From positions 1 to 64,000 of the forward strand of contig JBCFYV010002293.1 of the NCBI GenBank assembly GCA_039000515.1: a stretch of 64,000 bases of DNA. Direction: 5' to 3'. Shown here piece by piece: positions 39,000 through 48,928 of this stretch (position 1 is the stretch's first letter; each line of letters opens with the position of its first letter). Under the pieces are notes generated by a model, which searched no databases, was not told the origin of the DNA, and saw only the letters and a program-made list of their open reading frames with translations. Made by a program: the position numbers and the translations under genes. Origin of the DNA: Timema cristinae (lineage: Eukaryota; Arthropoda; Insecta; Phasmatodea; Timematidae).

Positions 39000-39420
39000 G
39001 CGGTCCATGAGTATTTTTATGATGGATAGTTAGATAATACAATCGTAGCAGGAATGTGATATTTTGATGAATGGAAATACTAAATTATCTTACCTACCGT
39101 AGCAAACATTATTTTCACCCCGTTACGTGCCTTATCACGGATGACAGAGAGAGGTGATGAGTCGGGTTCTCCCTCTCTCTCATCAAACAGAGAGAGTTGA
39201 TGGGCCAGTGTGGACGTAGTGCTATAGTATGTGGATAGGGGTAGAGGCCGGCGGAGCAAGCATAATGTAACGAACGCTCGCACAGGTGGTCTCAGGTATG
39301 GCAGCTGCACTTGAAAGAGCCATAAATTTCCATAACAGTCGAGGTTTTATCTGATTCACAAACTTTAAAACGTAAAATTTCTTTCTAAGTGACATGCTTA
39401 GAATCATGATACTTTGACAG
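39000..39420. other. Intron DNA, one exon-like frame of unknown identity
   Basis: A minus-strand frame at 39,100-39,310 reads SLFDEREGEPDSSPLSVIRD, then KARNGVKIMFATV, and is followed by a good donor-like GTAAGATA. I do not recognise it and it does not fit the nardilysin-like gene, so I do not call an exon. Confidence 0.3.
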
Positions 39421-39424
39421 TGAC

Positions 39425-39545
39425 CTTCAATTGACCTAGTAGTCCAGGGTTCAATCCTCGCTCCCAGCACAGATTTATCTTTCACCTCCGACAGAACATC
39501 ATGGTTCTGTAGGTCCTTCATTTCATCTCGCAATCACCCTGAACA
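39425..39545 (+). mobile_element. SINE family 1 fragment with good B box
   Basis: The head reads TAGTCCAGGGTTCAATCCTC (B box GGTTCAATCC) followed by the CCAGCACAGATTTATC link. The body is shortened: it jumps to TCTGTAGGTCCTTCATTTCA and CAATCACCCT, so the middle with GTGGTTCGG is missing. Confidence 0.65.
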
Positions 39546-39599
39546 ATCCGGAACGTGGAACGTAGACGACAATTAAGCAATTTAACCCCCTTCACAATC

Positions 39600-39945
39600 C
39601 GTGATCTAGTCGATTTAAAGGTAATTCGGGGAAGGATTGAACCGTGAAAATGGAGATATCCTAAGGACCGAGGATTGAAGTCCGACACCTTAGACCGTGT
39701 TGTAGGATAATACTCGTCGTACAGAAGATATTTAATGTAATTACCGAGGATCCCGTTCGGCCTAGCATGAAGAGAAACCATTCGCGTACCCTGATTTTGG
39801 TTAGAAAATTCGCATGATGACGGTCGAAGATAACATGACTCGGTGAATGATAGTAGGAATTGGTTGTGAACCAACTCTCCCTCAGTTCACCCGACTGAGA
39901 TTCGAGCCTCGATCTTCCCATCCTCGGCAGTCGTCACCGAGGTGG
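39600..39945 (-). mobile_element. Two inverted tRNA-like SINE fragments
   Basis: On the minus strand, 39,870-39,945 gives CCCACCTCGGTGACGACTGC and a B box GGCTCGAATCTC (family 2). 39,640-39,710 gives GGTCTAAGGTGTCGGACTTC followed by AATCCTCGGTCC (family 3). The stretch between shows no other feature. Open frames here are not recognised. Confidence 0.5.
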
Positions 39946-40004
39946 GTTTATACTCTATTCACGGTAGGATTATGAAGAATTTAACAATTACCTTTTACAA
40001 GATT

Positions 40005-40185
40005 GTACCTCCCAGCACAGATTTATCTGATTACCAAACCCTTCCTTCACCTCTGACAAGTTATCTTGTGAATGCGTGGTTCGGATTCCACGTTAAACTG
40101 TACGTCCTCCATTTCATCTCACAATCACCCTACCATTATAAATTGGCGTAAGTAAGACGCGGTGCTAATAATACTAAACCTTTAA
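40005..40185 (+). mobile_element. SINE family 1 copy, body and tail
   Basis: Begins at the CCCAGCACAGATTTATCTGA link and continues through CCAAACCCTTCCTTCACCTC, GACAAGTTATCTTGTGAATG, GTGGTTCGGATTCCACG, CAATCACCCTACCATTA and GGCGTAAGTAAGACGCGG to a TAATAATA end. The tRNA-like head is lost. Downstream, at 40,258-40,310 and 40,549-40,600, are two short family 3 heads (AAGGTGCTGGACTTCA). Confidence 0.7.
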
Positions 40186-40744
40186 TATAATCATCATAAG
40201 ATCTAAAACTGTCGCTTTTGATAGATGATATTAATACCTAGTACATATTATACGATGCTCTAAGGTGCTGGACTTCAGTCCTCAGTCAGGGCAAAGATTT
40301 GGGATGTCTCTTATTACAAGATTCATACGTTTAAAAGTTAATTACAATAAGCATCATTAATTCTTTTGCAAGATTCATACGTTTAAAAGTTAATTACATT
40401 GGGAATTTAGGGATTAAGGTTAAATATCTTCAGTACGATAAGTATTCACCCATCTACTTAATATTTCATATATATTTCTTTCCCCTCTCAAAGCCTTTCA
40501 AAGATTCTTTCTCACGTGATCTTAGTCTTTCAAGGACACTGAGCGTCTAAGGTGCTGGACTTCAATCCTCGGTCCAGGCAAAGATTTGGAGGCTTCTTAC
40601 AACCAAGTATATAATTGTTTGAAATAAGTTTCAAAGTGTTCATAATCTCTTCATACTTATTCCAGAAACCTAAAACATTCCCTCTTATAAAAAAGTATCC
40701 CTAAACCATTATAAGTGCATTTGTTCAAAAGGTCAAAACCATTA

Positions 40745-40862
40745 TGACTGTCTTGTGTGAGGCGTTTGGTAATCAGATAAATCTGTGCTGAGACTGAAGA
40801 TTGAACCCCGGACCCCCCGCACAGAAGTAAGACCCCTAGACCGCCAAGTTATCCAAACTTCT
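40745..40862 (-). mobile_element. SINE family 1 head, inverted, best tRNA-like copy
   Basis: The minus strand reads AACTTGGCGGTCTAGGGGTC (A-box-like), then CCGGGGTTCAATCTTCAGTC (B box GGTTCAATC), then TCAGCACAGATTTATCTGAT and TACCAAACG. It joins directly to the link that starts the body of the other copies, which shows that the head and the widespread body belong to one SINE family. Truncated after the link. Confidence 0.7.
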
Positions 40863-41193
40863 GTCAGCTGTCACCACCTCTTCCTCTGTAGATGAGCTTG
40901 ATCAAGGGCATAGGTGTATAAACTGTGTGTACAAAGTTCGAGTATATAGTGCTATTTTAAAAATTATAAATGCTACAAAACGCTATTGTTATAATCCAAA
41001 AAGCTATTATACATTGCATTTAGCTATTAGTTTCTGTCACATGTTATATTTGCCTGACTATGCTCTGTTGTCAACTACTTGAATGAAGATGTAAAATTTG
41101 TCTTTATCACATAAATGTCAATCAAGAATATTAAACTGATGAATCATACATATTTTTTAGTTTGCACGATATAGTTAACTCACTAATCTGACA

Positions 41194-41480
41194 TATTAGC
41201 TCAGTCGGTAGCATGACTGTCTACTGAGCTAAGGGTCTCAAGTTCAATTCCTGGCATGGTCAAAAGATTCATCACTGGTGAAATGTGGGTTTACCCTTTC
41301 ACAGTGATGAATTAATGGCTGGGGACTGGATGTTGTGCCTGTCCTAGACTGGAGTTAGATTGTAAGACATGAAGCTATGACAGGCCTAACCAGCCAGTAG
41401 TGGAAAATATATGGCTTGAATATAAAAGTGACCCAGGTCACAGGCTGGAAGCAGTAATGGATGTAAAGTAAATGTAATTA
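41194..41480 (+). mobile_element. tRNA-derived SINE (family 4), nearly complete
   Basis: The head has a near-consensus A box in ATATTAGCTCAGTCGGTAGC and a B box in CTCAAGTTCAATTCCTGGCA, about 50 bp apart. A tRNA-unrelated body of about 200 bp (GATTCATCACTGGTGAAATG ... CAGTAATGGATGTAAAGTAA) ends with an AATGTAATT-like tail. The Pol III boxes are well kept, but the acceptor-stem pairing is not convincing, so it is a SINE and not a tRNA gene. It is distinct in sequence from the other families here. Confidence 0.75.
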
Positions 41481-41779
41481 CACATTCTAAAGATAGTGAT
41501 TGAAGATCACAAAAAAAGTAACACCAGGGTGTAGCAATACTATTCAAGAAAGCCTGAGCAATTGAGGAGCATTGTACTTAACATAACTGCTAAGTTCATA
41601 AAAGGCTTCAAAAGCAGCAAATCCATTTGGAAAAAACCAGACCATGAGCTAATAAAATCAACACAAACACAACGAACAAACAATTCTCCCAATGCTCGCT
41701 GAACAAAGAGAGCATTTCTTATTAGATCTAGCAAATTCTGACAGCAAAATAGACCATTTAACCAAATTTATTGGAAACT

Positions 41780-42300
41780 GGCAGCTGCATTTATAGAAGT
41801 GCTTGAAACTTTTTCTGTAGCCAATACTGAATTAATTGGTGAGAAATACCCCACTTTCTCAATAATAAGGCCTGTTTTAAATGGTATAGGAGATGTTCTC
41901 CAAACTCTTATATACTCAAATGAGACGAGGATTATGTTTGTAAGAAATATTGTGAAATCTCTAAGGGCGAGATTCCCCTGTGGTGGCAACAATTGTGGAT
42001 TGTGTCTAGCTGTGTCTGCCGACCCTAGGTTCAGGCTGTTAGTGGTTGAAGACAACAAGAAAGACTATATATCAAATATGTTGTTTTGTTCTGTTCAAAA
42101 GTAAAGTCTTCACTTAGTATGCCATCCAAAGACACTATCGTCAGCCTCTGCTCTAAATTGCTTGGGTGCAAATTTGAGTATCTTGTGCAGAAGCAGGACA
42201 TAGGTGAAGGCAAGGCAAATTCTGCTAGCGTTCAAGCTAATGCTTACCTAAATTACCCAGTTATATCTAGAACAGGAGACTCATTGGCTTGGTGGATTTA
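41780..42300 (+). pseudogene. hAT-superfamily (ZBED-like) transposase, C-terminal remnant
   Basis: Fragments in order: ELIGEKYPTFSIIRPVLNGI (ZBED-type EKYPT-x-S-x-x-x-P-x-L-x-x-I), then CLAVSADPRFRLLVVEDNKK (DPRFK-type segment), then NAYLNYPVISRTGDSLAWW (the YL-x-x-P-x-x-x-R-x-x-DPL-x-WW signature of the hAT dimerisation domain). At least one frame change lies between the second and third fragments, near 42,104. Upstream catalytic parts are missing. The order and spacing leave little doubt about the family. Confidence 0.75.
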
Positions 42301-42769
42301 AACTAATACAATCCTAGTTGTTGACTCACCATAAGCAGCTCAATAATACAGGTGTTTTTGATGGAGCCTGGTTCACTCTGATAGTAGTTAGTGATCAGGC
42401 TGTTGGAATCTTCTTTATTGAAGGAAGGAATCCTGGAGTAGATTTCTCCCAAAGGCACTTTCACAACTCTCATCTTCAACAAAAGGATAAAACTAGAGAG
42501 AACCAGGGAGTTATTGGTAAAGTTAAACTACCGTAACTTTGGCTTTTATTATCAATCAAAGATCCAATAGAAACGGTTATGTCTGTATATATTTACTCCC
42601 CAAACAAATATGTTTTGTTCCTTATTTTTTGTGTGAGTATTCGATGAAAATATTTTTACATATTGTCCAAAAATGGCCAAAGGGTCCATTATTGAACAAT
42701 ATGTAAAAATATAACAATAATAATGTGATTAATTTTGATCCTATCAACATATTATGAACTGAGTAGGCT
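42301..42769. other. Intron DNA, nothing recognised
   Basis: A short plus-strand frame at 42,318-42,536 has no recognisable similarity. The rest is AT-rich. Confidence 0.4.
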
Positions 42770-44110
42770 TCATAGTGAGAGAAGGGCTGCAGGCGGAGGT
42801 AGTGGGGATGAATGATGAAATAGTGATGACAATAAATTATAGAAGAACAAAGGTGTGGGTGATACAAGTGGGGTGCCCAACAGAAGGAAAACACAAGTTT
42901 GAGGAAGACCTAGAAAGGCATATGGGAAGCGAGTGTCAGATAGTGATGGACGATCTTAATGCAAAAGTAGGAAAAAATAAAGTAGTGTTTGAGGTGGTGT
43001 CAGGGAAAGAAGGATGGGAGTAGAGAAACGAGGAGGCTAGAAGGCTGTTGGAGTTATGTACATGAAATAAAATGAAAGTGGTAAACAGCTGGTTAAAGAA
43101 AGAAAGATAAAACCATAAAATCTCTATATACATTTGGGATGAGGAGCAAAAGTCGGTATTAGACTACTTTATCATGGATGAAGAAATGAAAAGACAGACC
43201 TTAAACATCAAGATAATAAAAAGTGTTTCCTTAGATAGTGACCACAGGTTGTTGGTGACAGAGAGAGGGATGGGAATGTAGAATAAAGGTAGTGAGACAA
43301 GAAAGAAGAATAAGGGTGTGAAGGCTATAAAATTAAAAAATCTAAGAAAGGCAAGAAGCAGAGCATTCAGAAGGAGAGGAATGAGGAAACTGAGAAAGAA
43401 TATAGGAAAAAGAAGAAAAAAGTGAAGCGAGTTATACAGGAAGCCAGGAGGGTTTGGATTCAAAATTGAATAGAAATGGTGGAGCGGGACGTGGAAGGAA
43501 GAAAGAAGGTGTTATATAGTCATCTAAGAGACAGGAGGAAAGATTAAAGACAAGAAGTTAGAATGATGTGCGAAGAAGGAAGAACATTGAAGACAGGAGT
43601 GGAAGAACAGGTACTATGGATGAGATATTTTGAGAAAATGTTCAACTCAGAAGAGGAAAGAAATGAGAGTCAAAGAGAAGAGTAGGAAGAAAGAGAAGAA
43701 GAGGGAGAAAGAGGTGGAGGATGAAACAAGGAAAAGCACCGGGTGTGGACGGATTGACTGTGGAAATGATAAGACCAGCAGGTGAAGCAGCTATACAATC
43801 GTTATACAGAACGCTGAGAGTGGTTTGGAAGAGGAACAAGGTAACAGAAGACTGGAAAAAAGGTGTTATAGTACCTATTTTCAAGAAAGGAGAGAGAAAG
43901 AGGTGTACAAATATAGAGGGATAACGCTGATATGCCACTGTACAAAAATATATGAGAAGATACTGGAAAAGAGAATAATAAATAAAATGAAAGGAAAGTA
44001 GAGATAGGAACAGCACGAATTTAGGGAACAGAGATGTACATTAGACTTTAACTTTCCCATACGACAGCTGATGAAGTTATGAATATGGGAAAGACTTGGG
44101 CTCGTAGGCA
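42770..44110 (+). pseudogene. Non-LTR retrotransposon (LINE) fragment: endonuclease and N-terminal RT
   Basis: The apurinic-type endonuclease is visible as KVWVIQVGCPTEGKHKFEED, then CQIVMDDLNAKVGKN (GDFNA-type motif with the first D in place of usual G), and LDSDHRLLV (SDH motif, about 43,240). The RT part begins with GKAPGVDGLTVEMIRPAGEA (about 43,725), WKKGVIVPIFKKGERKRCTN, ITLICHCTKIYEKILEKRI and a QH-FREQRCTLDF-like block (about 44,020). It stops before the YADD active site. Several stops and frame changes (for example TAG at 43,021 and after KCTN) show decay. A related copy lies inverted near 63,450-63,960. Confidence 0.75.
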
Positions 44111-44946
44111 AGAATGATGCTAAGCACAGGCTAAGTCTAACGGATGACTTGCTATAACGTCTGGTGAGCAGTCACATGATAAAATCATACACAGGGGTAC
44201 CACACCCCAGCGGGAAATAAAATTCTCTATATCCACTGCATTCTATAGTGATGATTTTGCTCATAAAGTTAACAAACCTGATCATAAACACCCAAATATT
44301 TCTGAAAATGGCGGAAAAACATAAACAAGCACGAGCGAATATATTTACTGGAGCAAATCAAGACTCACACGATTATAGAAAGTAAAAAACTGGATGTAGG
44401 GATTTAAGCTGCGAAGAAGAGAGCGTGGGAAGAAAAAACCAGGAGTTTCAACTCTAGTGGTAGTTACCAAAAGGTGAGCGGTTTTCGTAGGCCTTTTATT
44501 TGAATCTGTTATACTATACCGATGAATATCAATAAAGAAGTTGGTTTATTAACAAAATTAATTGCTAATAACATAACATCTTTCAAGTTCTTAATGTTCG
44601 TGGTACACTCTAAACTTGACCTCGAAACAGCTTGCTTTCGTTTACACGCAAAGATAAAGCTATAGTATGATTTTGGTTGAAAGAAAAGTAGAAGTTAGTT
44701 AGTAAAGTTATTAAATCAATTTTAATATTTTCTTATATAAGTCATAAAAAATGAGGGAGGAGATTCACAAATTACGAACATTCAATAAAAATATATATTT
44801 GTCATTATAAGCTACATTAAAAAAGTGTTTTTACTATTAACATACACACTCTATTGTTTAGACCTACATTATTATGATGGTTTAAATGAAAATGTAGGCC
44901 TAAATAACAAATTCTCAGAATTGCTTAAATATTCTTAGGAATTAAC
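44111..44946. other. AT-rich intron DNA, nothing recognised
   Basis: About 830 bp with no open frame of note and no repeat I recognise. Confidence 0.45.
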
Positions 44947-45183
44947 AAACCTGAACAATACACTTTAGTAGGGCTCTGCGAGTACTCATACTTCAAACCT
45001 GAACAATACACTTAAGTAGGGCTCTGCGAGTACTCATACTTCAAACCTGAACAATACACTTTAGTAGGGCTCTGCGAGTACTCATACTTCAAACCTGAAC
45101 AATACACTTTAGTAGGGCTCTGCGAGTACTCATACTTCAAACCTGAACAATACACTTTAGTAGGGCTCTGCGAGTACTCATCT
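44947..45183. repeat. 48-bp tandem repeat, five copies
   Basis: Five nearly identical copies of AACCTGAACAATACACTTTA, GTAGGGCTCTGCGAGTACTC, ATACTTCA. Only single substitutions separate them, so the expansion is recent. It ends 4 bp before the target duplication of the hAT-like element. Confidence 0.92.
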
Positions 45184-45186
45184 TTC

Positions 45187-45191
45187 CCTAG
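45187..45191. other. Target duplication CCTAG (left) of the hAT-like element
   Basis: CCTAG directly precedes the terminal repeat and recurs at 47,471-47,475 after the other end. A 5-bp duplication is shorter than the usual 8 bp of hAT elements. Confidence 0.6.
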
Positions 45192-45625
45192 CAGGGTGTC
45201 TACTCAGTTAGAGGAACAAAAATTCGTGACTTTTTGGTGACCTTTTTTGGCCACAAAGCCCAAACGGGCAGTAAGATGAGGTGCAAAAAAAAAATCCTTC
45301 GGTAAACGGTCAAACATTATATTGTACATCGGGCCTAGATATTATAATAACAAACACAAGTAGAAACTATTACTATAATCATACCAACAAGAAAACTTAC
45401 TTGTAATAAAAGATGTTTGAAGCTACCAGAAGCTGAAGTCTCTCAACAAACATAAAAATCTAATATTGTTCAAATTTGTCACCTAATATTTAGTTTATAC
45501 ACAAAATCACAACATACAGGATTTACATCTGCCTCGGTCGTCTTTTCTCCAAGTCGATTTCAGTTTGAAGTGCTGAAGCCTCTTCTTCAGCCTGTTGGAG
45601 AAGTTTTCTTTTCTTTGCCTTGAGT

Positions 45626-46240
45626 TTATTTACAGTTTCCAATGTTGTTTTTTCTTATATGTTCAGCTTCAATGTATGCAATATGGTTGTTTGAAGTGAG
45701 TTGTTCGAGTGCTATGTTAACCCGTTGTACTCTTAGAGTGCCACTAGTCAATACTGCTGGTGAAAGGCATGAAGCACCTTTCACCATGCACTTTCGTAAT
45801 GGAGACCTAGGCCCAGTCAGTTTTTGAAACATTTCCACTAAGAAGTGACTGCAATCTTTTCTAAAGAGCTGTACATAAAGTTCTTTCACATTTTTACAAA
45901 ATTTATTCACACCAGAGCCTATGTCTACGTCCGAAAAGCAAAATAGATTTTCATTTTTGACATAAATTGCCAGGAGCTGTCCTGAGTTTTTCACAATGAC
46001 AATGACAATGATGTCCATTTGTCCTTTTTGGGCAATTCTATTGAGACTTTCGTCAAGTGAAACTGCAAAAAATGCAATCTTCTTTAACTCCGCTGAGAGT
46101 TTTTCTTGGAAGAAGTAGCCAAGACCAAAGGTTGTCAAATAGTCAAGTTTGTCTTTTTGCATTTTGAACTTCTGTGCTATTACACTGTCAGAATTATGAG
46201 TCATAACCTTATTCATGGACCAGAGAATTTCTGCTTTCAA
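45626..46240 (-). pseudogene. hAT-like transposase fragment
   Basis: The frame reads KAEILWSMNKVMTHNSDSV, AQKFKMQKDKLDYLTTFGLG, YFFQEKLSAELKKIAFFAVS and LDESLNRIAQKGQMDIIVIV. The F-DES-N segment corresponds to the first catalytic aspartate region (DES-x-N) of hAT-like transposases found with BED-like fingers in arthropods. Later residues KLTGPRSPLRKCMVKGASCL lose the expected pattern. At 204 residues it is about one third of a full transposase, and the C-terminal dimerisation signature is missing. The element is therefore non-autonomous as it stands. Confidence 0.6.
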
Positions 46241-46244
46241 GGTA

Positions 46245-46625
46245 TCATTTACTTAAAGGTCCTCCAAGAGATGAGGAAGATGAAACAACTAATGTAGACA
46301 AAGCTGCAACCAAATATACATCATTTTCAGAAGTAGGCCTACTTGTGGAAGGTAATAATTCTTTTGCCGCTTCTGGCTGTTTACATCCAACTTTTTCAGA
46401 AGATATAAAAATGAGAGTTTTTTGCTTACCTTGGAGTAGGGCAGAGGTTAGTTCCAAATGCTTCTTACCTTTTCCATGAATTTTCACTCCATTCAACCCA
46501 CTGTGGCTTATATCAAATTTTGATTTACAAAATGTACAATAAGCCTTATACTGGTCATCTTCAACAGGGTATTTATTTTCTTCAACAGTCAGCCAAAACT
46601 CTTTGAACGAACATTTACCAGGCAT
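46245..46625 (-). pseudogene. BED-like zinc-finger N-terminus of the hAT-like transposase
   Basis: The 126-residue frame starts MPGKCSFKEFWLTVEENKY and has YCTFCKSKFDISHSGLNGVK followed by IHGKGKKH, a C-x2-C ... H-x-H-type arrangement like the DNA-binding finger at the N-terminus of BED/hAT transposases. It is followed by a low-complexity serine-rich stretch and a stop only a few bases before the next frame, so the two frames were probably one protein. Both lie between the terminal repeats. Confidence 0.6.
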
Positions 46626-47137
46626 CTTTTAACAGAGTAGCCTAAACTTCACATATAAAATCTTTGAATGCCCCCAAAAAAATTAAGGATTTTTTTTTGC
46701 AACACACAATTCAAAAATAATTTAGGCCTAATATTTTATGTGCCCATAAGACAACAAAAATCATTTTAAAAATTGGTAAATTTCAACTGTTTTGAATGAA
46801 TGGTGTTTAAAATTAAATGAATTACATCAAGGATAAAATATTAACACTAATAGTATTATTTTATATTTTATAAAAAATACGCCATATTTCACTGCGAAAA
46901 TGATTTCTATTTGTTGCCAACGTTAATTTGAAATTATAATATACATTTTACATCGCCTTCAAATTGCAGTCGGATCACTGAAAGCGTATAAAAAAATGAT
47001 AATTGCCGCCAACATCTTGATCCAGATCCACAACACAGATGAACGCACGGTTTGTGTAGAAAATGTCCTGGTATTTTCCCGTATCGTCTACAAAACCTGA
47101 ATTTCAATTTATTCACTCAAAAACCATTATTTGTAGA

Positions 47138-47165
47138 CACACACACACAAACACACACACACACG
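47138..47165. repeat. (CA)n microsatellite
   Basis: ACACACACACACAAACACAC-type run inside the hAT-like element. Confidence 0.85.
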
Positions 47166-47475
47166 GCATAATGCACTTACAGCACCCATGAGACAAGTAG
47201 AACGCCACATTAAAATTTAATACAAGATGGCGAATGTTAACCTTGTCGTTGGAATCACAAACAAAACAATCAGGCAACTTCCGACTGGCGTGTGCCATCA
47301 CGTTTAGTGAATAGCGCTATCTTTGAAGCATTCGTGTTGTTACGATGTGCGGGAAATTCAAACTAAAATTATTTTCGTGACTTTATGACCAAGATATTAA
47401 AAATTTGTGACTTTTTCGTGACTATTTTTTTTCTCCAATTAGTGACTTTCGTGACCCAGTAGACACCCTGCCTAG

Positions 47476-48345
47476 GTAGGCTTTCTTCACTCACTTTTAA
47501 CTTTTTTTTCCATATTCATTTACCCATTAGGCCTTATTGTCAAACAGAAACACTGTTGAGTAATTTACTAACTGGAAAAAATGCCAACGCTATCATGAGC
47601 CAACTAAACCAAATACATTTAAAGTTGTTGTTGATAAGGAGCAATTATAACAGGCAATAACATTATTATATTTTAAATTAAGAAAATAATACAGCCGGAC
47701 GTGCATGCAGTTACTCGGTCATCTCGTCTGCTTTCAAGGCATGTACAACTCAGATTGTACCAGTTGCCCTGTGGGTGGGAAACATGATCTTCCACGATGA
47801 AAACAAGGGGCATAGAAATATATTTGGTCCAAAATGTGATGACATTACAAGTCGTAGATTACGATAGGCAGCGCGAGTGGGAGAGTCTAGAACCTTGTTC
47901 AGATACTGACTAGCAAACCCAACAGATGGGAGGATAACATCAGAATGGATATCAAAGAGAGAGTTCCTAGTGCCAGAGAGTAAGTAAATTAGTTGTTGAG
48001 GTGTGGATGTAGAACATTTGAAAAACTCACAATGTTTTTGCAGTTTTTATAGAAAACTTTTTTTTGTCAAAGTAAATAAAATATTGCTTGGATACAAACA
48101 TAGAGTTTAATTTTTTCACATCGTGGCATCAACTGTTGTTGAATATTTGTCATGGTCATGCAGTATTATATAACAAACGTTTTAAATAGAGATAAAAAAG
48201 GTTTCACTCAATTACAGGACACCCTTGACAGATAAGAAATGTTGAGGTGACCTCAACCTCAACCTCAACCTCAACCTCAACCTCACTTAAGGAAAATTAT
48301 CTCTATGTTTTTATACAAAAGGTAACTCACAACTTATGAATGTGA
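47476..48345. other. Intron DNA with a CCTCAA microsatellite
   Basis: No recognised gene. At 48,250-48,285 there are about six copies of CTCAAC. The rest is AT-rich. Confidence 0.5.
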
Positions 48346-48485
48346 GGAATGCCAGGCCTCCACCGTGGTTCGGATTCCACGTTAAACTGTAGGTCCTTCA
48401 TTTCATCTAACAATCACCCTATCATTGCACATTAGCGTAAGTGCGTATAACCCGAACGGGTGCTGCTGCTGCTGATGATGATAAT
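48346..48485 (+). mobile_element. SINE family 1 fragment, body and tail
   Basis: Contains GAATGCCAGGCCTCCACCGT, GTTCGGATTCCACGTTAAAC, TGTAGGTCCTTCATTTCATC, AATCACCCTATCATTGCACA and GCGTAAGTGCGTATAACCCG. It ends in a TGATGATAATGATAG-type tail. The head is missing. Confidence 0.75.
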
Positions 48486-48693
48486 GATAGTAATAAATAT
48501 TATGGTTGATGTTATAATAAAAACACAGTCCTTACAAAATAGTCCACACATTTAAGAGAATTCAGATGTAGTAGAGATAATGGTTCTAGGTAAAATAAGA
48601 AAGAGTGTATTATTGTATGGCTGGATAATGTATGATGATTGCAATTCTTTGTTATGAAAAAACCTATGTTATAGTACTCTTGTAAGCACTAAC

Positions 48694-48928
48694 TTTTGGT
48701 CTAGATTCAGGAGGAAGGAGCCCACATTTCAAGATGTGTAAAATATTGCTGCATGCATCAAGTGCATCCTGCTCAAGGACGTTTCCTTGCACCAGACTCT
48801 GGATGTAAAGCTGCTCCAGAAGTTGCCTCGAGAAGGTCTTCATCATCTGCAGGTCAACCTTGTGGCACACCGTGTGCTTGTCCACATTAGTCCAGTGAGA
48901 CTGCAGTAAGAGGGCCAGTCGCAGGTCT
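48694..48928 (-). CDS. Nrdc: Nardilysin-like peptidase, exon with LVQGNV motif
   Basis: A 235-bp exon (one base plus 78 codons). Acceptor TTTTGTTCGTAG lies just above 48,928 and donor GTTAGTGC just below 48,694, phase 0. It encodes DLRLALLLQSHWTNVDKHTV, then FSRQLLEQLYIQSLVQGNVL and LLPPESRPK. The DLRLALLLQ-x-x-W start and the central L-x-Q-L-x-x-x-x-LVQGNV match the third M16 domain of nardilysin (family form F-x-SQLFVEGLVQGNV). At the 5' side the exon runs directly into the 73-bp satellite: its first 31 bases and the intron end before them are the satellite unit. No upstream exon is seen before the window ends. Confidence 0.88.

Larger units (their letters stand above)
45192..47470 (-). mobile_element. 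hAT-like DNA transposon, 2,279 bp, complete ends, decayed transposase
   Basis: The ends are inverted: left CAGGGTGTCTACT and right AGTAGACACCCTG, a perfect 13-bp terminal repeat, continuing with imperfect subterminal GTGACTTT/AAAGTCAC motifs on both sides. It is flanked by CCTAG duplications. Inside, on the minus strand, are a zinc-finger frame (46,245-46,625) and a transposase-like frame (45,626-46,240). It sits in the large intron of the nardilysin-like gene, about 1.2 kb 3' of the exon at 48,694. A CA microsatellite lies at 47,138-47,165. Confidence 0.8.

Noticed and set aside
35734..39042. Overlapping minus-strand frames rich in LILLHTVRVLVS and SQSGSSCLNLGLHVS
   Set aside because: They are read-through of 39-bp and 20-bp satellites. 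Similar peptides occur in all frames.
39080..39310. Exon-like minus-strand frame ending before GTAAGATA
   Set aside because: It does not match the missing nardilysin segment or any family I recognise. The donor match alone is insufficient.
41204..41268. Possible functional tRNA gene
   Set aside because: The A and B boxes are good, but a paired acceptor stem is not evident and a SINE-like body and tail follow, so it is called a SINE.
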